Origin: Fictibacillus barbaricus
GTDB lineage: Bacteria; Bacillota; Bacilli; Bacillales; Fictibacillaceae
Assembly (NCBI RefSeq): GCF_014635025.1
Contig: NZ_BMCE01000001.1
Span: 248,001 to 312,000 of the forward strand
Direction of reading: 5' to 3'
Length of the DNA stretch: 64,000 nt
Shown here: positions 19,255 through 28,500 of the stretch, one piece after another
Layout: each line of letters begins with the position of its first letter
How positions within the stretch are numbered: position 1 is the stretch's first letter
Made by a program: the position numbers and the translations under genes
Notes under the pieces: model-generated
What the model was told of the DNA's origin: nothing
Database searches by the model: none
The model's input: only the letters and a program-made list of their open reading frames with translations

Positions 19255-20082
19255 ATGAACCAGTCTATGATTTCAGCAGCAGTAACGATGGGGCAGCTTC
19301 AGCACAAGCTTGATACCATCTCGAATAATATGGCGAACAGCACGACGAACGGCTACAAGCGTAGGGAAGCCCAGTTTTCTGATCTCCTTTTTCAGCAGAT
19401 TGAAAGTGCTGCACTCGAACCCACTGAAGATGGCCGGTTAACACCAAATGGCATCAGGCTCGGAAGCGGTGCACGTATTTCTTCCACTGCGATCAGTATT
19501 GAAGCGGGGACGCTGCAGCAGACTGGCCGCTTGCTTGATGTAGCACTTACACAGCCTGGCCATTATTTTCAGATTCAATCTGTAGGTAATAACGGTGGAG
19601 AAAATGTACAATATACACGCAATGGTGCTTTTTATTTGTCGCCGTCTGAAGGTAACCCAAATGTGATGGAACTCGTGACATCAGAAGGAAACAGAGTGAT
19701 GGGTAAGAACGGTCCGGTCACCATTCCATCTGACCATAGCAAAATTACCATTGGACAAAACGGTCAAGTTTCGGTAACGTTAAATAATGGAGAAGTTGTT
19801 GAATCAGGACAGCTTGCGCTCGTAAATATCGTTCGACCGCAGCTGATGCTGTCAATCGGGGGAAATTTACAAGCGCCAGAAGGTATTCCGTTAAATCAAG
19901 TATTAGAGGAAGTTAACGCAGGAACAGGCAGCTTCGTTCAGCAAGGTGCGCTCGAATCCTCAAATGTGAACATCTCCAATGAGATGACGGAACTGATTCA
20001 AACGCAACGTTCTTATCAATTTAATGCGCGTTCTCTTACAATTGCTGACCAAATGATGGGGTTGGTAAACGGGCTTCGCTAA
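19255..20082 (+). CDS. flhP: Flagellar hook-basal body rod protein FlhP
   Basis: A 275-residue FlgG-like distal rod protein, co-transcribed with flhO. It has the axial N-terminus (VTMGQLQHKLDTISNNMANS then TTNGYKRREAQF) and the C-terminal SNVNISNEMTELIQTQRSYQ followed by FNARSLTIADQMMGLVNGLR. These proteins are exported by the flagellar type III apparatus and build the rod. The start follows AGGGGGACC. The next gene starts 16 bases downstream. Confidence 0.93.
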   Translation: MNQSMISAAVTMGQLQHKLDTISNNMANSTTNGYKRREAQFSDLLFQQIESAALEPTEDGRLTPNGIRLGSGARISSTAISIEAGTLQQTGRLLDVALTQPGHYFQIQSVGNNGGENVQYTRNGAFYLSPSEGNPNVMELVTSEGNRVMGKNGPVTIPSDHSKITIGQNGQVSVTLNNGEVVESGQLALVNIVRPQLMLSIGGNLQAPEGIPLNQVLEEVNAGTGSFVQQGALESSNVNISNEMTELIQTQRSYQFNARSLTIADQMMGLVNGLR

Positions 20083-20097
20083 ATGAGGTAGGTTTGT

Positions 20098-20388
20098 ATG
20101 ACGACGAATGAGATGCAAGAGTTGAATAAAAACGAAAAACAAAAAACACAGCGTTACAAAGGGCGAGAGGAATCTTCTAAAGTAGAGAAGAAAAAGCTGA
20201 TCCACCGAGGAACGAAAAGAAGCTTTCCGATCTGGCTTCGACTTCTGCTGCTCGTATGCGGGATCATCGTGTGCTTTGCTGTTGGTACAATGATTGGTTA
20301 TGGTGTCCTCGGTGATGGTAAACCGATGAACGTTTTTGAAAAGGAAACGTGGACGCATATTATCGACCTTGTAGAAAAGGAAAAGTAA
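20098..20388 (+). CDS. EpuA family small membrane protein
   Basis: A 96-residue protein: a charged cytoplasmic N-terminal half, one helix (IWLRLLLLVCGIIVCFAVGT, about residues 43-62), then GTMIGYGVLGDGKPMNVFEK. This is the EpuA family (PF11772), misleadingly labelled DNA-directed RNA polymerase subunit beta in many databases. The function is unknown. It lies 16 bases after flhP and probably ends that transcript. Confidence 0.8.
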   Translation: MTTNEMQELNKNEKQKTQRYKGREESSKVEKKKLIHRGTKRSFPIWLRLLLLVCGIIVCFAVGTMIGYGVLGDGKPMNVFEKETWTHIIDLVEKEK

Positions 20389-20447
20389 ATATATAATGAT
20401 AAAGCAATGGCAGGTTCTTGAGGTCATTGTTTTTCTTTAAAATAAAA

Positions 20448-20477
20448 TTAGTACCAGGTAACAATACCAAGTATAAT
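20448..20477 (+). promoter_or_regulatory. fabZ promoter with a FapR-like dyad
   Basis: TTAGTACC-A-GGTAACAA at 20448-20464 is a 17-base dyad with six of eight paired positions; TTAGTACC is the half-site I associate with FapR, repressor of lipid synthesis genes in Bacillus. TATAAT follows at 20472-20477, so the dyad would cover the -35 region. FapR binding is an inference. Confidence 0.45.
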
Positions 20478-20521
20478 AAAAATAGAAATAATCCTAATGA
20501 TGGGAAAGGTGATGTTCGCAT

Positions 20522-20947
20522 ATGTTAACGATTGAAGAAATTAAAGAAATTATTCCGCACCGCTATCCGTTTTTGTTGATTGACCGTATTCTAGAAGTAG
20601 AAGAAGGTCAGCGTGCTGTCGGAATAAAGAACGTAACAGCAAACGAAGAGTTCTTTAACGGCCACTTCCCTGAATATCCGGTAATGCCGGGCGTATTAAT
20701 CGTGGAAGCACTTGCTCAAGTTGGAGCAGTAGCAATGCTGAAAAAAGAAGAAAACCGAGGACGTCTTGCATTCTTTGCAGGGATCGATAACTGCCGCTTC
20801 AAAAAACAAGTCGTACCAGGCGACCAGCTTCGCCTTGAAGTCGAGATGACACGTGTACGTGGATCTATCGGTAAAGGAAAAGGGATTGCAACGGTTGATG
20901 GCGAGGTAGCCTGCGAAGTTGAAATCACCTTTGCTCTAGGCAAGTAA
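20522..20947 (+). CDS. fabZ: (3R)-hydroxyacyl-ACP dehydratase
   Basis: A 141-residue hot-dog-fold enzyme that dehydrates 3-hydroxyacyl-ACP to trans-2-enoyl-ACP in fatty acid elongation. The active-site motifs are clear: [13 protein letters not shown], and [20 protein letters not shown] with the catalytic His (about residue 49) and Glu (about residue 63). It starts with ATG at 20522 after GGAAAGGTGATG. A REP element starts three bases after the stop and a terminator follows. Confidence 0.97.
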   Translation: MLTIEEIKEIIPHRYPFLLIDRILEVEEGQRAVGIKNVTANEEFFNGHFPEYPVMPGVLIVEALAQVGAVAMLKKEENRGRLAFFAGIDNCRFKKQVVPGDQLRLEVEMTRVRGSIGKGKGIATVDGEVACEVEITFALGK

Positions 20948-20949
20948 TA

Positions 20950-20972
20950 GGGGACTGTCCCCATACAATTAT
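20950..20972 (+). repeat. REP element R2 (GGGGACTGTCCCC)
   Basis: GGGGACTGTCCCC at 20950-20962 followed by ATACAATTAT, the same flank as in copies R5, R6 and R8. It begins three bases after the fabZ stop and sits just before the fabZ terminator. Confidence 0.85.
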
Positions 20973-20975
20973 CAT

Positions 20976-21031
20976 AAAAGCTTGAAATGGAGCATTTCAC
21001 TAAGTGATCTGCTCCATTTCAAGCTTTTGTT
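20976..21031 (+). terminator. Terminator of fabZ
   Basis: AAAAGCTTGAAATGGAGC (20976-20993) pairs perfectly with GCTCCATTTCAAGCTTTT (21011-21028). Confidence 0.88.
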
Positions 21032-21084
21032 TATGTTATTTTAGATTTAGTGCGTAAGAAATGAGGGAGTGGAGGAGATTGAAA

Positions 21085-21762
21085 ATGGAACTGAACTACA
21101 AATTTATTCTTTTTGACTTAGACGGAACACTGTCCAATCCTAAAATAGGTATTACGAGATCGGTACAATTTGCTTTATCTAAAATGGGAATAACAGAAGA
21201 AAATCTGGATAACTTGGACCATTTTATTGGACCGCCTCTTCAACAATCTTTTTCAGATTATTACTCCTTTAATGAGGCACAAACTCAAACAGCCATTACT
21301 TTTTATCGTGAAAGATTCAGTGAAGTGGGAATGTACGAGAACACACTCTACGATCATATTCCAGCTCTATTACGAGAACTTAAAGACAATGGACACACTC
21401 TGGTCGTTGCAACTTCAAAACCTACCGTGTTTGCGGAAGAAATCTTAAACTATTTTGCTATCCATCACCATTTTGACCTGATTGTTGGAAGTAATCTCGA
21501 TGGAACGAGATCAGCGAAAACTGAGATCATTCAGTACATACTAGATCACTTTAGCCAGCACCCATGTGAAGATTTTATTATGATAGGCGATAGAAAACAC
21601 GATATCATCGGGGCGCATAACACAGGAATGGATTCAGTGGGCGTTCTTTACGGATATGGATCAGAAGGAGAAATGAATGAAATTAAACCGACGTATCTAG
21701 CCGAAACTGTCCTAGAACTAAAGAAACTTTTACTTAGCAAAAATAGCCCAACCCTCATCTAA
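21085..21762 (+). CDS. HAD family hydrolase, phosphoglycolate phosphatase-like
   Basis: A 225-residue haloacid dehalogenase-superfamily phosphatase. Motif I is FDLDGTLSNPKIG (nucleophile Asp and acid/base Asp), motif II VATSKPT, motif III Lys in the SAKTE region, and motif IV IMIGDRKHDIIGAHNTGMDS. The helical cap after motif I and the C-terminal VGVLYGYGS suggest the PGP/PpaX group; the substrate cannot be fixed from sequence. The ATG at 21085 is preferred over 21061 because GGAGTGGAGGAG lies just before it. Confidence 0.85.
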   Translation: MELNYKFILFDLDGTLSNPKIGITRSVQFALSKMGITEENLDNLDHFIGPPLQQSFSDYYSFNEAQTQTAITFYRERFSEVGMYENTLYDHIPALLRELKDNGHTLVVATSKPTVFAEEILNYFAIHHHFDLIVGSNLDGTRSAKTEIIQYILDHFSQHPCEDFIMIGDRKHDIIGAHNTGMDSVGVLYGYGSEGEMNEIKPTYLAETVLELKKLLLSKNSPTLI

Positions 21763-21876
21763 CTTGGACAAAATAACCCGTAAATGCCTAGGATTAGAAC
21801 ATTCTCTTGTAGCAGGAAGAGCTGATACAAAAGTGTTTGCATAAAAGGCATTATAGACCCATCAAAGCAATAAGAA

Positions 21877-21904
21877 AACGCTCGGTGCGATTACCGAGCG
21901 TTTC
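21877..21904. terminator. Bidirectional terminator between convergent genes
   Basis: AACGCTCGGT (21877-21886), loop GCGATT, ACCGAGCGTT (21893-21902), with A-rich and T-rich flanks, between the HAD gene and the minus-strand acetyltransferase. Confidence 0.85.
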
Positions 21905-21921
21905 AGTTTATTTTCAAACTT

Positions 21922-22443
21922 TTACATATTTGAAGCAGCCTGAAAATCTGTTTTATAAATATTATAATAAAGACTGGTGACTTCTTTACCGTCTAACCGC
22001 TCCAATACCACTTTTTTATCAAATCTGTATTTGAATCCACATTTTTCATTAACCCTTTTAGAATTATGATTAAAATCATAATGTCCGCACCAAATTAAAT
22101 CTAAGTTTAATTCTTCAAAACCAAATTTAAGCACGCCATTTACCGCTTCAGGAACAAATCCGTTTCCCCAATATTTTGGATTTAAAACATAGCCAATTTC
22201 TTTTTGTCTTAAGTGTGATATGGTTTCATCTGGTTTTCTGTCATGAAGTCCTATTCCGCCGATAACCTTATTTTCAGAACATAGTTCTATTGCATATGTG
22301 TCTTTGCTTTCATTTTCATCCTGATGTGGTTTCCAACCGGCATTTGGTCCAACCAGATCACTTTTTGCATATTCATATAAATCTTTAAAGTCAGTCTCCT
22401 TCCATTCTCTTAATACTAATCTCTCGGTATAGATCCTTTGCAT
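21922..22443 (-). CDS. GNAT family N-acetyltransferase (RimJ/RimL-like)
   Basis: A 173-residue acetyl-CoA-dependent acetyltransferase. The N-terminus RIYTERLVLREWKETDFKDL, central EIGYVLNPKYWGNGFVPEAV with a variant of the Q/RxxGxG/A pyrophosphate-binding motif, and C-terminal NSKRVNEKCGFKYR are typical of the Acetyltransf_3 group that modifies N-terminal amines or small molecules. The substrate is unknown. It lies 73 bases downstream of the methyltransferase gene on the same strand. Confidence 0.85.
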   Translation of the reverse strand: MQRIYTERLVLREWKETDFKDLYEYAKSDLVGPNAGWKPHQDENESKDTYAIELCSENKVIGGIGLHDRKPDETISHLRQKEIGYVLNPKYWGNGFVPEAVNGVLKFGFEELNLDLIWCGHYDFNHNSKRVNEKCGFKYRFDKKVVLERLDGKEVTSLYYNIYKTDFQAASNM

Positions 22444-22516
22444 GTTATATCCCCTTTTCTCTTTTTACAATTATAGGATAATCATCTATAAATCACTAAG
22501 GATTTTCTAATCGATC

Positions 22517-23548
22517 TCACTTCGCCTTCGCTACAATACCATTATGCACTTTTATATAACCATGCTTTAAGATATCCAGCCCGTTTTCATGCAAATAAAG
22601 CCCCATCTGCTCTAATGTCATGAGCTCTCGATACGTATGGTTCATCACATCAGCCATGATTTCGTAATACAACTTGGAACGCAGCTGAGCACGCGGTGTC
22701 GTCATCACAATATAGCCACTCGGTTTTAGAAATTTACGATGCCACTCTACCACTTCTGCTTTCATAGAATCCGGAAAGTGCTCAAGCAAACCAACGCTCA
22801 GCACAATATCAAACTCTGCACCGTAAGGAAGGTTTCTAATATCATCCACCACATATGAAATAGTAAAAGCATCTTTATAATAAACCTTATCTCCGCCAGT
22901 CCGTGGATTCTTCCCAAGAAACGGATAGGCCGCAGGAAACTCCGCAAACCTTGCATCACGACAGAACGGATCGTAATCGACCATCACCACTTCACCGCCA
23001 GGATACATTGCAGAAAGCTGCATCGCTTCATAGCCTTCTGCTGCACCTAAAAAAAGAATACGCGGCTTCTTTACATCAAGCCCTTCAAACAATGCCCTTT
23101 TCCCCCGAGGATCCCAGATGCCATCCTGAATCCGGTGTACGTAATTCCATAAATGAATACGTAAATAATCTCCTAGAGCTGTTTTCACTTCAGAAGGGTT
23201 AAAGCTTTTTAAACTATGAAAAAAAGCATCTTTCTTCTCAGAAATATCAGCGGGTACATCTTTTGAAAACCATTGGTGAAAAGACTGGTTAAACATCGTC
23301 CAAGACGTATGTACCGGCAGGATTTCACCATGCTTCTCCTCCCATTCCGTTTTCTCCTTCGAAAAAGAAGTCACTTCATACGGCTTTCCTATGTCTTTCC
23401 AAGTGACTTGAGACCAGTCGTTCACTGTATTTACTTTTACAAACTTGTCGTACTCTTTTTGTGTATACTGACGCAGATCCATGCGATAAGAGGGTTTCAT
23501 TTCCGTTTTGCCTAACGCTACCGGCCGATGAACAGCAGTTTGGAGCAT
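22517..23548 (-). CDS. Class I SAM-dependent methyltransferase
   Basis: A 343-residue protein with a Rossmann-type SAM-binding core in its middle: motif I ILFLGAAEGYEAMQLSAMYP, acidic loop VVMVDYDPFCRDA, and a later FDIVLSVGLLEHFPDSM (motif IV region) followed by LKPSGYIVMTTP. The first 150 residues are specific to this group and contain no domain I recognise. Substrate unknown. It is transcribed away from the SGNH hydrolase gene, with 124 bases between the two starts. Confidence 0.8.
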   Translation of the reverse strand: MLQTAVHRPVALGKTEMKPSYRMDLRQYTQKEYDKFVKVNTVNDWSQVTWKDIGKPYEVTSFSKEKTEWEEKHGEILPVHTSWTMFNQSFHQWFSKDVPADISEKKDAFFHSLKSFNPSEVKTALGDYLRIHLWNYVHRIQDGIWDPRGKRALFEGLDVKKPRILFLGAAEGYEAMQLSAMYPGGEVVMVDYDPFCRDARFAEFPAAYPFLGKNPRTGGDKVYYKDAFTISYVVDDIRNLPYGAEFDIVLSVGLLEHFPDSMKAEVVEWHRKFLKPSGYIVMTTPRAQLRSKLYYEIMADVMNHTYRELMTLEQMGLYLHENGLDILKHGYIKVHNGIVAKAK

Positions 23549-23672
23549 GGTGGTCCTCCTTAGAAAAGGATTTTTTATAAGTATTCAAAGAAACGGTCTT
23601 AAAATCCTCTAAAACCTAAATTTTTCCCCAGCATGATAAAATATAAAAAAGCAAATGGAGAGGGGAATTAGT

Positions 23673-24263
23673 TTGAAAGTTATCTTTATCGGTGACAGCA
23701 TCACAGCCTCTGGAAAAAACTCAGATCCCGAAAGACTAGGTAACGGGTATGTCCGGATGATAAAAGAAGAGATCCCGGACAACGTAAGGATTATTAATAA
23801 AGGAGTTAATGGCCATCGGGTAACGGACCTTGCTTTTAGATGGAAACGGGACGTCATCGACTTAGAGCCTGATCTTTTATCCATCTCTATCGGAATCAAT
23901 GACGTTTGGAGACAGCTCGACAGCCCAGCCCTTGATCAGGTTGACGTTCAACAATTTGAAGAGGTCTACCGCGACCTTTTATCACAGCTGAAATCCTCTG
24001 TAAAAGTGGTCCTTATGGAGCCGACTATAATCGATGAAGACCTGCAGTCTAGTGGCAATCAGCTGCTCGTTCCATATGTTGAGGTGGTGAGAAAGTTAGC
24101 AAAAGAATTTGAGGCTGTACTTGTACCGACGCATACCGTTTTTATTAGCCATCTACAAAAACATCCAGAAATTGCATTAACAACAGACGGCGTACATATG
24201 AGAAGAAAAGGAAACGAACTTATGGCCAAAAGCTGGCTGCAAGAAGCCAAGGCATTCATCTAA
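23673..24263 (+). CDS. SGNH/GDSL-family hydrolase
   Basis: A 196-residue esterase/lipase-type protein. All four blocks of the family are present: GDSITASG (nucleophile Ser, block I), the Gly of NKGVNGHRV (block II), SIGINDVWR (block III Asn), and TDGVHMRRKG (Asp-x-x-His, block V). There is no signal peptide, so it is probably cytoplasmic, acting on a small ester or acetylated sugar. A TTG at 23673 is chosen because GGAGAGGGG lies seven bases before it; an ATG at 23655 overlaps that site. Confidence 0.85.
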   Translation: MKVIFIGDSITASGKNSDPERLGNGYVRMIKEEIPDNVRIINKGVNGHRVTDLAFRWKRDVIDLEPDLLSISIGINDVWRQLDSPALDQVDVQQFEEVYRDLLSQLKSSVKVVLMEPTIIDEDLQSSGNQLLVPYVEVVRKLAKEFEAVLVPTHTVFISHLQKHPEIALTTDGVHMRRKGNELMAKSWLQEAKAFI

Positions 24264-24289
24264 ATTTATAAGGAACCGAGGTTACGGAT

Positions 24290-24766
24290 ATGACGAGCAT
24301 TACACTCACCTTTTTTGAAGAGAAACATAGAGAGACTCTGTATGGTTTTTATCTGCCGGAAGATCAGGAAAAGTTTACTGCCATGCCGAACGATGCATTA
24401 AAAAAATGCGAAGAGGACCCAGGCCGTAAGCCGGTCGTAATTACAGCATCAGATCAAACAGTCGGCTTTTTTGTCTTACATACGGGTGAACATATTAAAG
24501 ATTTTACTCCTAATCCAAATGCTATGGTCATCCGTGCCCTTTCTATCAATCATTCCGAGCAGGGGAAAGGGTATGCTAAGGAAGCGATGATGCAGCTGCC
24601 AACATTCGTCTCCTCAAACTATCGAAGAATCAACGAGCTCATCTTAGCCGTTAACTTTAAGAACACTCCAGCCAAACAGCTTTACGAAAAAGCAGGATTT
24701 GTAGATCGAGGTCAGATCAAACATGGACCGGTCGGACCTCAGTATGTGCTTCATTACGATCTGTAA
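24290..24766 (+). CDS. GNAT family N-acetyltransferase
   Basis: A 158-residue acetyltransferase: VIRALSINHSEQGKGYAKEA holds the QGKGYA acetyl-CoA motif and NFKNTPAKQLYEKAGFVDRG the C-terminal motif B. The group resembles Bacillus spermidine/peptide acetyltransferases, but the substrate is not determinable. It begins 26 bases after the SGNH hydrolase gene behind AAGGAACCGAGG and probably shares its transcript. Confidence 0.85.
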   Translation: MTSITLTFFEEKHRETLYGFYLPEDQEKFTAMPNDALKKCEEDPGRKPVVITASDQTVGFFVLHTGEHIKDFTPNPNAMVIRALSINHSEQGKGYAKEAMMQLPTFVSSNYRRINELILAVNFKNTPAKQLYEKAGFVDRGQIKHGPVGPQYVLHYDL

Positions 24767-24939
24767 ACCTTAAATTATTAAGCTAATATAAAGAGGATTT
24801 ATGGTTTGTAAAGTATTGGTTATGACTCGGTAAATTGCGTCTTTTCAAGGTTTTTTCATGATATATTCTGAACAGGGACAAAGAAATCCCATACTCATGC
24901 AAAAAATCATAATGAATATCCGAAGGGAGCAATTTTAAA

Positions 24940-25149
24940 ATGAGCAAAACGTTTGCGGCGAAAATCGGAGCATCTCTTTTGGCAATTATGTTAATCACTG
25001 CATGTAACAACGCGGAAGAAACGAACACGGAAGAAGAAACAAACACAGAAGAAACGGAGACTCAAGACGAAGAATCATCAACTGAAGAAGAAGGTTCTAC
25101 TGAAGAAACTTCTACAGATGAGGAATCTACAGAAGAGTCAGCTAAATAA
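24940..25149 (+). CDS. Small acidic low-complexity lipoprotein
   Basis: A 69-residue precursor. The signal sequence MSKTFAAKIGASLLAIMLIT ends at a lipobox ITAC (Cys at residue 22), and the mature part is almost entirely Glu, Thr and Ser (runs such as TNTEEETNTEETETQDEE). It would be an acidic tether on the outer face of the membrane. No known domain. It has a GAAGGGAGC ribosome site and its own terminator, so it is a real expressed gene rather than a chance frame. Confidence 0.75.
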   Translation: MSKTFAAKIGASLLAIMLITACNNAEETNTEEETNTEETETQDEESSTEEEGSTEETSTDEESTEESAK

Positions 25150-25160
25150 AATAAAATAGG

Positions 25161-25199
25161 ACCGGGCCTCTACCTACCAGAGAGGACCCGGTTTTTTTA
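25161..25199 (+). terminator. Terminator of the small lipoprotein gene
   Basis: ACCGGGCCTCT (25161-25171) pairs with AGAGGACCCGGT ending at 25192, followed by seven T. Confidence 0.88.
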
Positions 25200-25204
25200 G
25201 GCTG

Positions 25205-25351
25205 TTATTCGGAATGTGTTTCTGTATTGATAACGCGTTCGTGCACGTTATAGATGTTTGTGCGCAGTTTAAGTAGGTTTTCATGCAAATGCAAGGGAGT
25301 TTCGCGCAATTTACTACCACATTCATGCAACTTTGTTCTATTTCCACGCGA
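25205..25351 (-). repeat. 21-bp-period tandem array, core TGCRYGAA (6 units), reversed
   Basis: On the plus strand the CATGCAA-like core starts at 25240, 25261, 25282, 25303, 25324 and 25345, exactly 21 bases apart. On the minus strand the units read TGCGTGGAAA, TGCATGAA, TGCGCGAAA, TGCATGAAAA, TGCGCACAAA and finally TGCACGAACGCGTTATCAAT. That last unit and the next 20 bases align with the end of the arrays at 16242 and 30477, so this is the same element inserted in the other direction. Confidence 0.85.
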
Positions 25352-25434
25352 CATACATTACAAACAAAAAAAGTTATCTGAAATATAAGAATATATACCT
25401 ATTTATTTGCAGTTTTATCAGACGAATGGCACAT

Positions 25435-25462
25435 TTTCCAACAAAAGAAAACATGACATAAT
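25435..25462 (+). promoter_or_regulatory. Probable SigA promoter of the GH13 gene
   Basis: TTTCCA at 25435-25440 and CATAAT at 25457-25462 with a 16-base spacer. The predicted start point would fall just before or within the first cre-like site. Confidence 0.45.
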
Positions 25463-25470
25463 AAAGGAAA

Positions 25471-25484
25471 TGAAAGCGTTAACA
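25471..25484 (+). promoter_or_regulatory. CcpA cre site
   Basis: TGAAAGCGTTAACA matches the consensus TGWAANCGNTNWCA at every position. It overlaps the expected transcription start of the GH13 gene, the usual position for carbon catabolite repression by CcpA-HPr(Ser-P). Confidence 0.8.
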
Positions 25485-25496
25485 TAAAACCATTTG

Positions 25497-25510
25497 TGCA
25501 AACGCTTTCG
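25497..25510 (+). promoter_or_regulatory. Second cre-like site
   Basis: TGCAAACGCTTTCG keeps the central CG and most consensus positions but departs at positions 3 and 14. Its centre is 26 bases from the first site. It may strengthen CcpA repression as an auxiliary site. Confidence 0.5.
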
Positions 25511-25545
25511 CAAACTTGCACAACAAATTAAAAGGGGGAAACGAA

Positions 25546-28500
25546 GTGAGGAAAACGAAATCACGCTATGCTGTTTCATGGCTATTATTAATCACCATGA
25601 TTTTGCAAACGTTTGCAACGGCACTCTTCATACAACCAGCTTCAACAAAAGCGCAAGAGCGCACCGTTACACTTGTTGGAGATCTGCAATCTGAACTGGG
25701 GGGCTCTGGCGACTGGAACCCTGCAGACGAAGCTACAAAAATGGAACTGCAGGCAAACGGTAAGTACAAGCTGACAGGTAAGCTTCCTGCTGGTAATTAT
25801 GAGTATAAGATTGCGATTAATGGCTCATGGGACGAGAACTATGGAGTGAATGGCGAAGCAGGCGGGCCGAATTATAAGATTACTGTGGACGGTGAAAAAG
25901 AAGTGACGTTTGTATATGACGATACTACACACAAAGTAACAATTCCAGAACCACTACCTGCAGAACAAACACCGCGGATCGTAGGTGATATTCAGCCTGA
26001 GCTTGGAGCAGGGGGAGAGTGGGCGCCCGGTGAGTCAACTGCCCTGTTACAAGATGAAGACGGTGACAGCATCTACACGTATACTGCACAAGTGCCAAAA
26101 GGAAAGCACCAGTTTAAGATCGTGCTCGGAAACGACTGGAATGCACCTGCATACCCAGGCGATAACTTTACACTAAACGTTTTAAAAGACGCTGAAATCA
26201 CCATTTTTTACAACCACGACACAAAAGAAGTATACACGAACTATGATCCAGGATTGCCAGATGGCAGCGTGAACACGGGCAAACTGTTCCATGACACGTG
26301 GAACGAAGCATTTCGTGCACCATTTGGAGCAATTAAAGCGGGACAAGATGTGACTCTGCGCCTTCAAACGAAAAAGGGTGACCTGACTGGCGCTAAGCTT
26401 TATCTTCGTAACTACAACACCGGCAGCACGACCGTGAAAGACATGGAGAATACAGGCTGGACAACCGTTAACGGTGAAGAGATCGAGCTTTGGGAAGCAA
26501 CGGTAACACCAGAAGAAAAAGGAGTATATGGCTATAAATTTACGGCACGTGATGGAGATGCGGTAAAAGAGTACGGTGAAGATACGGGTGAAGGCGGAAA
26601 AGGAACAGCAGCTGATACAAACGCTGGTCTTTTCCAGATGACGGTCTACGATCCATCTTACAAAACACCTGACTGGATGAAAGAATCTGTTGTCTATCAA
26701 ATTTTCCCTGATCGTTTTTATAACGGCAACAAGAAGAACGATACAGCAAAAACAACTGCTCGCGGTACAGAACCGGTCGAGCACCAGGACTGGAGCGAGC
26801 TTCCAGACAACCCTCGTCAAGCTGAGACAGAGGGATATGACGGAGACAAGATCTGGTCGAACGATTTCTTTGGCGGCGATATTGCCGGTATTCAAAAGAA
26901 ACTTGACTACATCCAATCCCTTGGTGTAAATACGCTTTATCTGAACCCGATCGCACATGCTGCATCCAACCACAAGTATGATGCAACAGACTACAAAGCG
27001 ATCGATCCGATGTTTGGAACACCAGAAGAATTTAAGGCTTTTACAAAAGAACTCAAAAAACGCAAGATGCACCTGATCCTCGATGGTGTGTTCAACCACG
27101 TTGGAGACGACTCGATCTATTTTGACCGTTATGGAAAATATGACACGGTCGGTGCTTACGAATATTGGGCAAGCATCTATGATCTTATGAGCGAAAAAGG
27201 CTTATCAGAAGAAGAAGCGAAGAAACAAACAGAAGAGAAGCTGACAGCGGAAGGCCAGAATTTCAGTTCATACGGCTTCCACAATTGGTTTAATATCGAG
27301 AACGAAAAAGTGAACGGCATTTATAAATACCAAGCATGGTGGGGCTTTGACTCACTTCCTGAGATCAAATCAATCCCGGGTGAAGCAGTCGACTATGATT
27401 CAGAACTAAATAACAAGCCGTTCGCAGATTACATCATGTATGATGAAGATTCTGCTGCGAAATCGTGGCTCGACCGCGGTGCATCAGGCTGGCGTCTGGA
27501 TGTAGCGAATGAAGTAGATACAGAGTTTTGGAGAGAGTTCCGTGAGGAGTTAAAAGAAGGAAAGAAAGAGGACCCGCTGATCTTAGGAGAGATCTGGGAT
27601 GATGCTTCTGAATACTTCCTTGGCGACCTTTACGACTCTGTTATGAACTACCGTTTCCGTGGTGCGATGATCGACTACTTGAAGAACGGTAATGCAGAAG
27701 GTGCTGAAAACCAGCTGAATGCTGTGTTTGAAGATTACCCGCAAGAAGCGTTCTACGCGCTGATGAACTTGATGGGATCACATGATACGCCTCGTGCGGC
27801 ATTTATCCTTGGAAACGGAACAGACTCGTATGAGCGCGCTGAACTCGATCCAAAGTATGACCACGAATTAGGTGTAAAACGTTTGAAGCTTGCGGCGATC
27901 TTACAGATGGGTTATGCTGGCGCACCGACCGTTTATTACGGAGATGAAGCGGGCGTAACAGGCTCTAAGGATCCGGATGACCGAAGAACGTATCCGTGGG
28001 GTTCAGAAGATAAGGACCTTGTGAAGCATTATCAAGCAATCGGAAAAGTACGTGCTGACTATCATGATCTGTTCAGCTATGGCGAATTAAATCACTTATA
28101 TGCCGAGAAAGATGTGCTCGCGTATACGCGTACAGATAAAAAGAACGCAGCTCTTGTTATCACCAACCGAGGCAATGAAGAGAAAACCGTTGAACTTGAT
28201 GTGAAGAAGCTGATCGTGAACAACGTGAAGCTGACAGATCAACTGAACAAAACTTACAAGACAACTGTAAAAGATGGAAAACTATCAATAACTATTCCGG
28301 CGATGGCGGGACGAATGCTCGTTTCTGAAAAAGGACAAAACTTAAAGCGTCCAGAAGCGGTAACGAACGTAAAGGCTGCTGAAGGAAGCCACTCTGTATC
28401 CCTCTCATGGGAAGGTGACGCGAGAAGTTATGCAGTCTATCAAACGACGATCTCAGGTGCTTTTTATGAAAAGGTAGCCGAAACAAAAGGAAACGCTATT

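Noticed and set aside
21763-21876. A gene remnant between the HAD gene and the terminator
   Set aside because: Short frames with stops in all phases and no recognisable motif; nothing can be supported.
24801-24833. A ten-residue leader peptide before the small lipoprotein gene
   Set aside because: An AAAGAGG lies before an ATG, but the frame is too short to judge and no attenuator hairpin follows it.
26182-27099. A 305-residue minus-strand frame inside the GH13 gene
   Set aside because: It is antisense to conserved GH13 motifs, is rich in Cys, Phe and Ile as expected of a shadow frame, and has no start signal.
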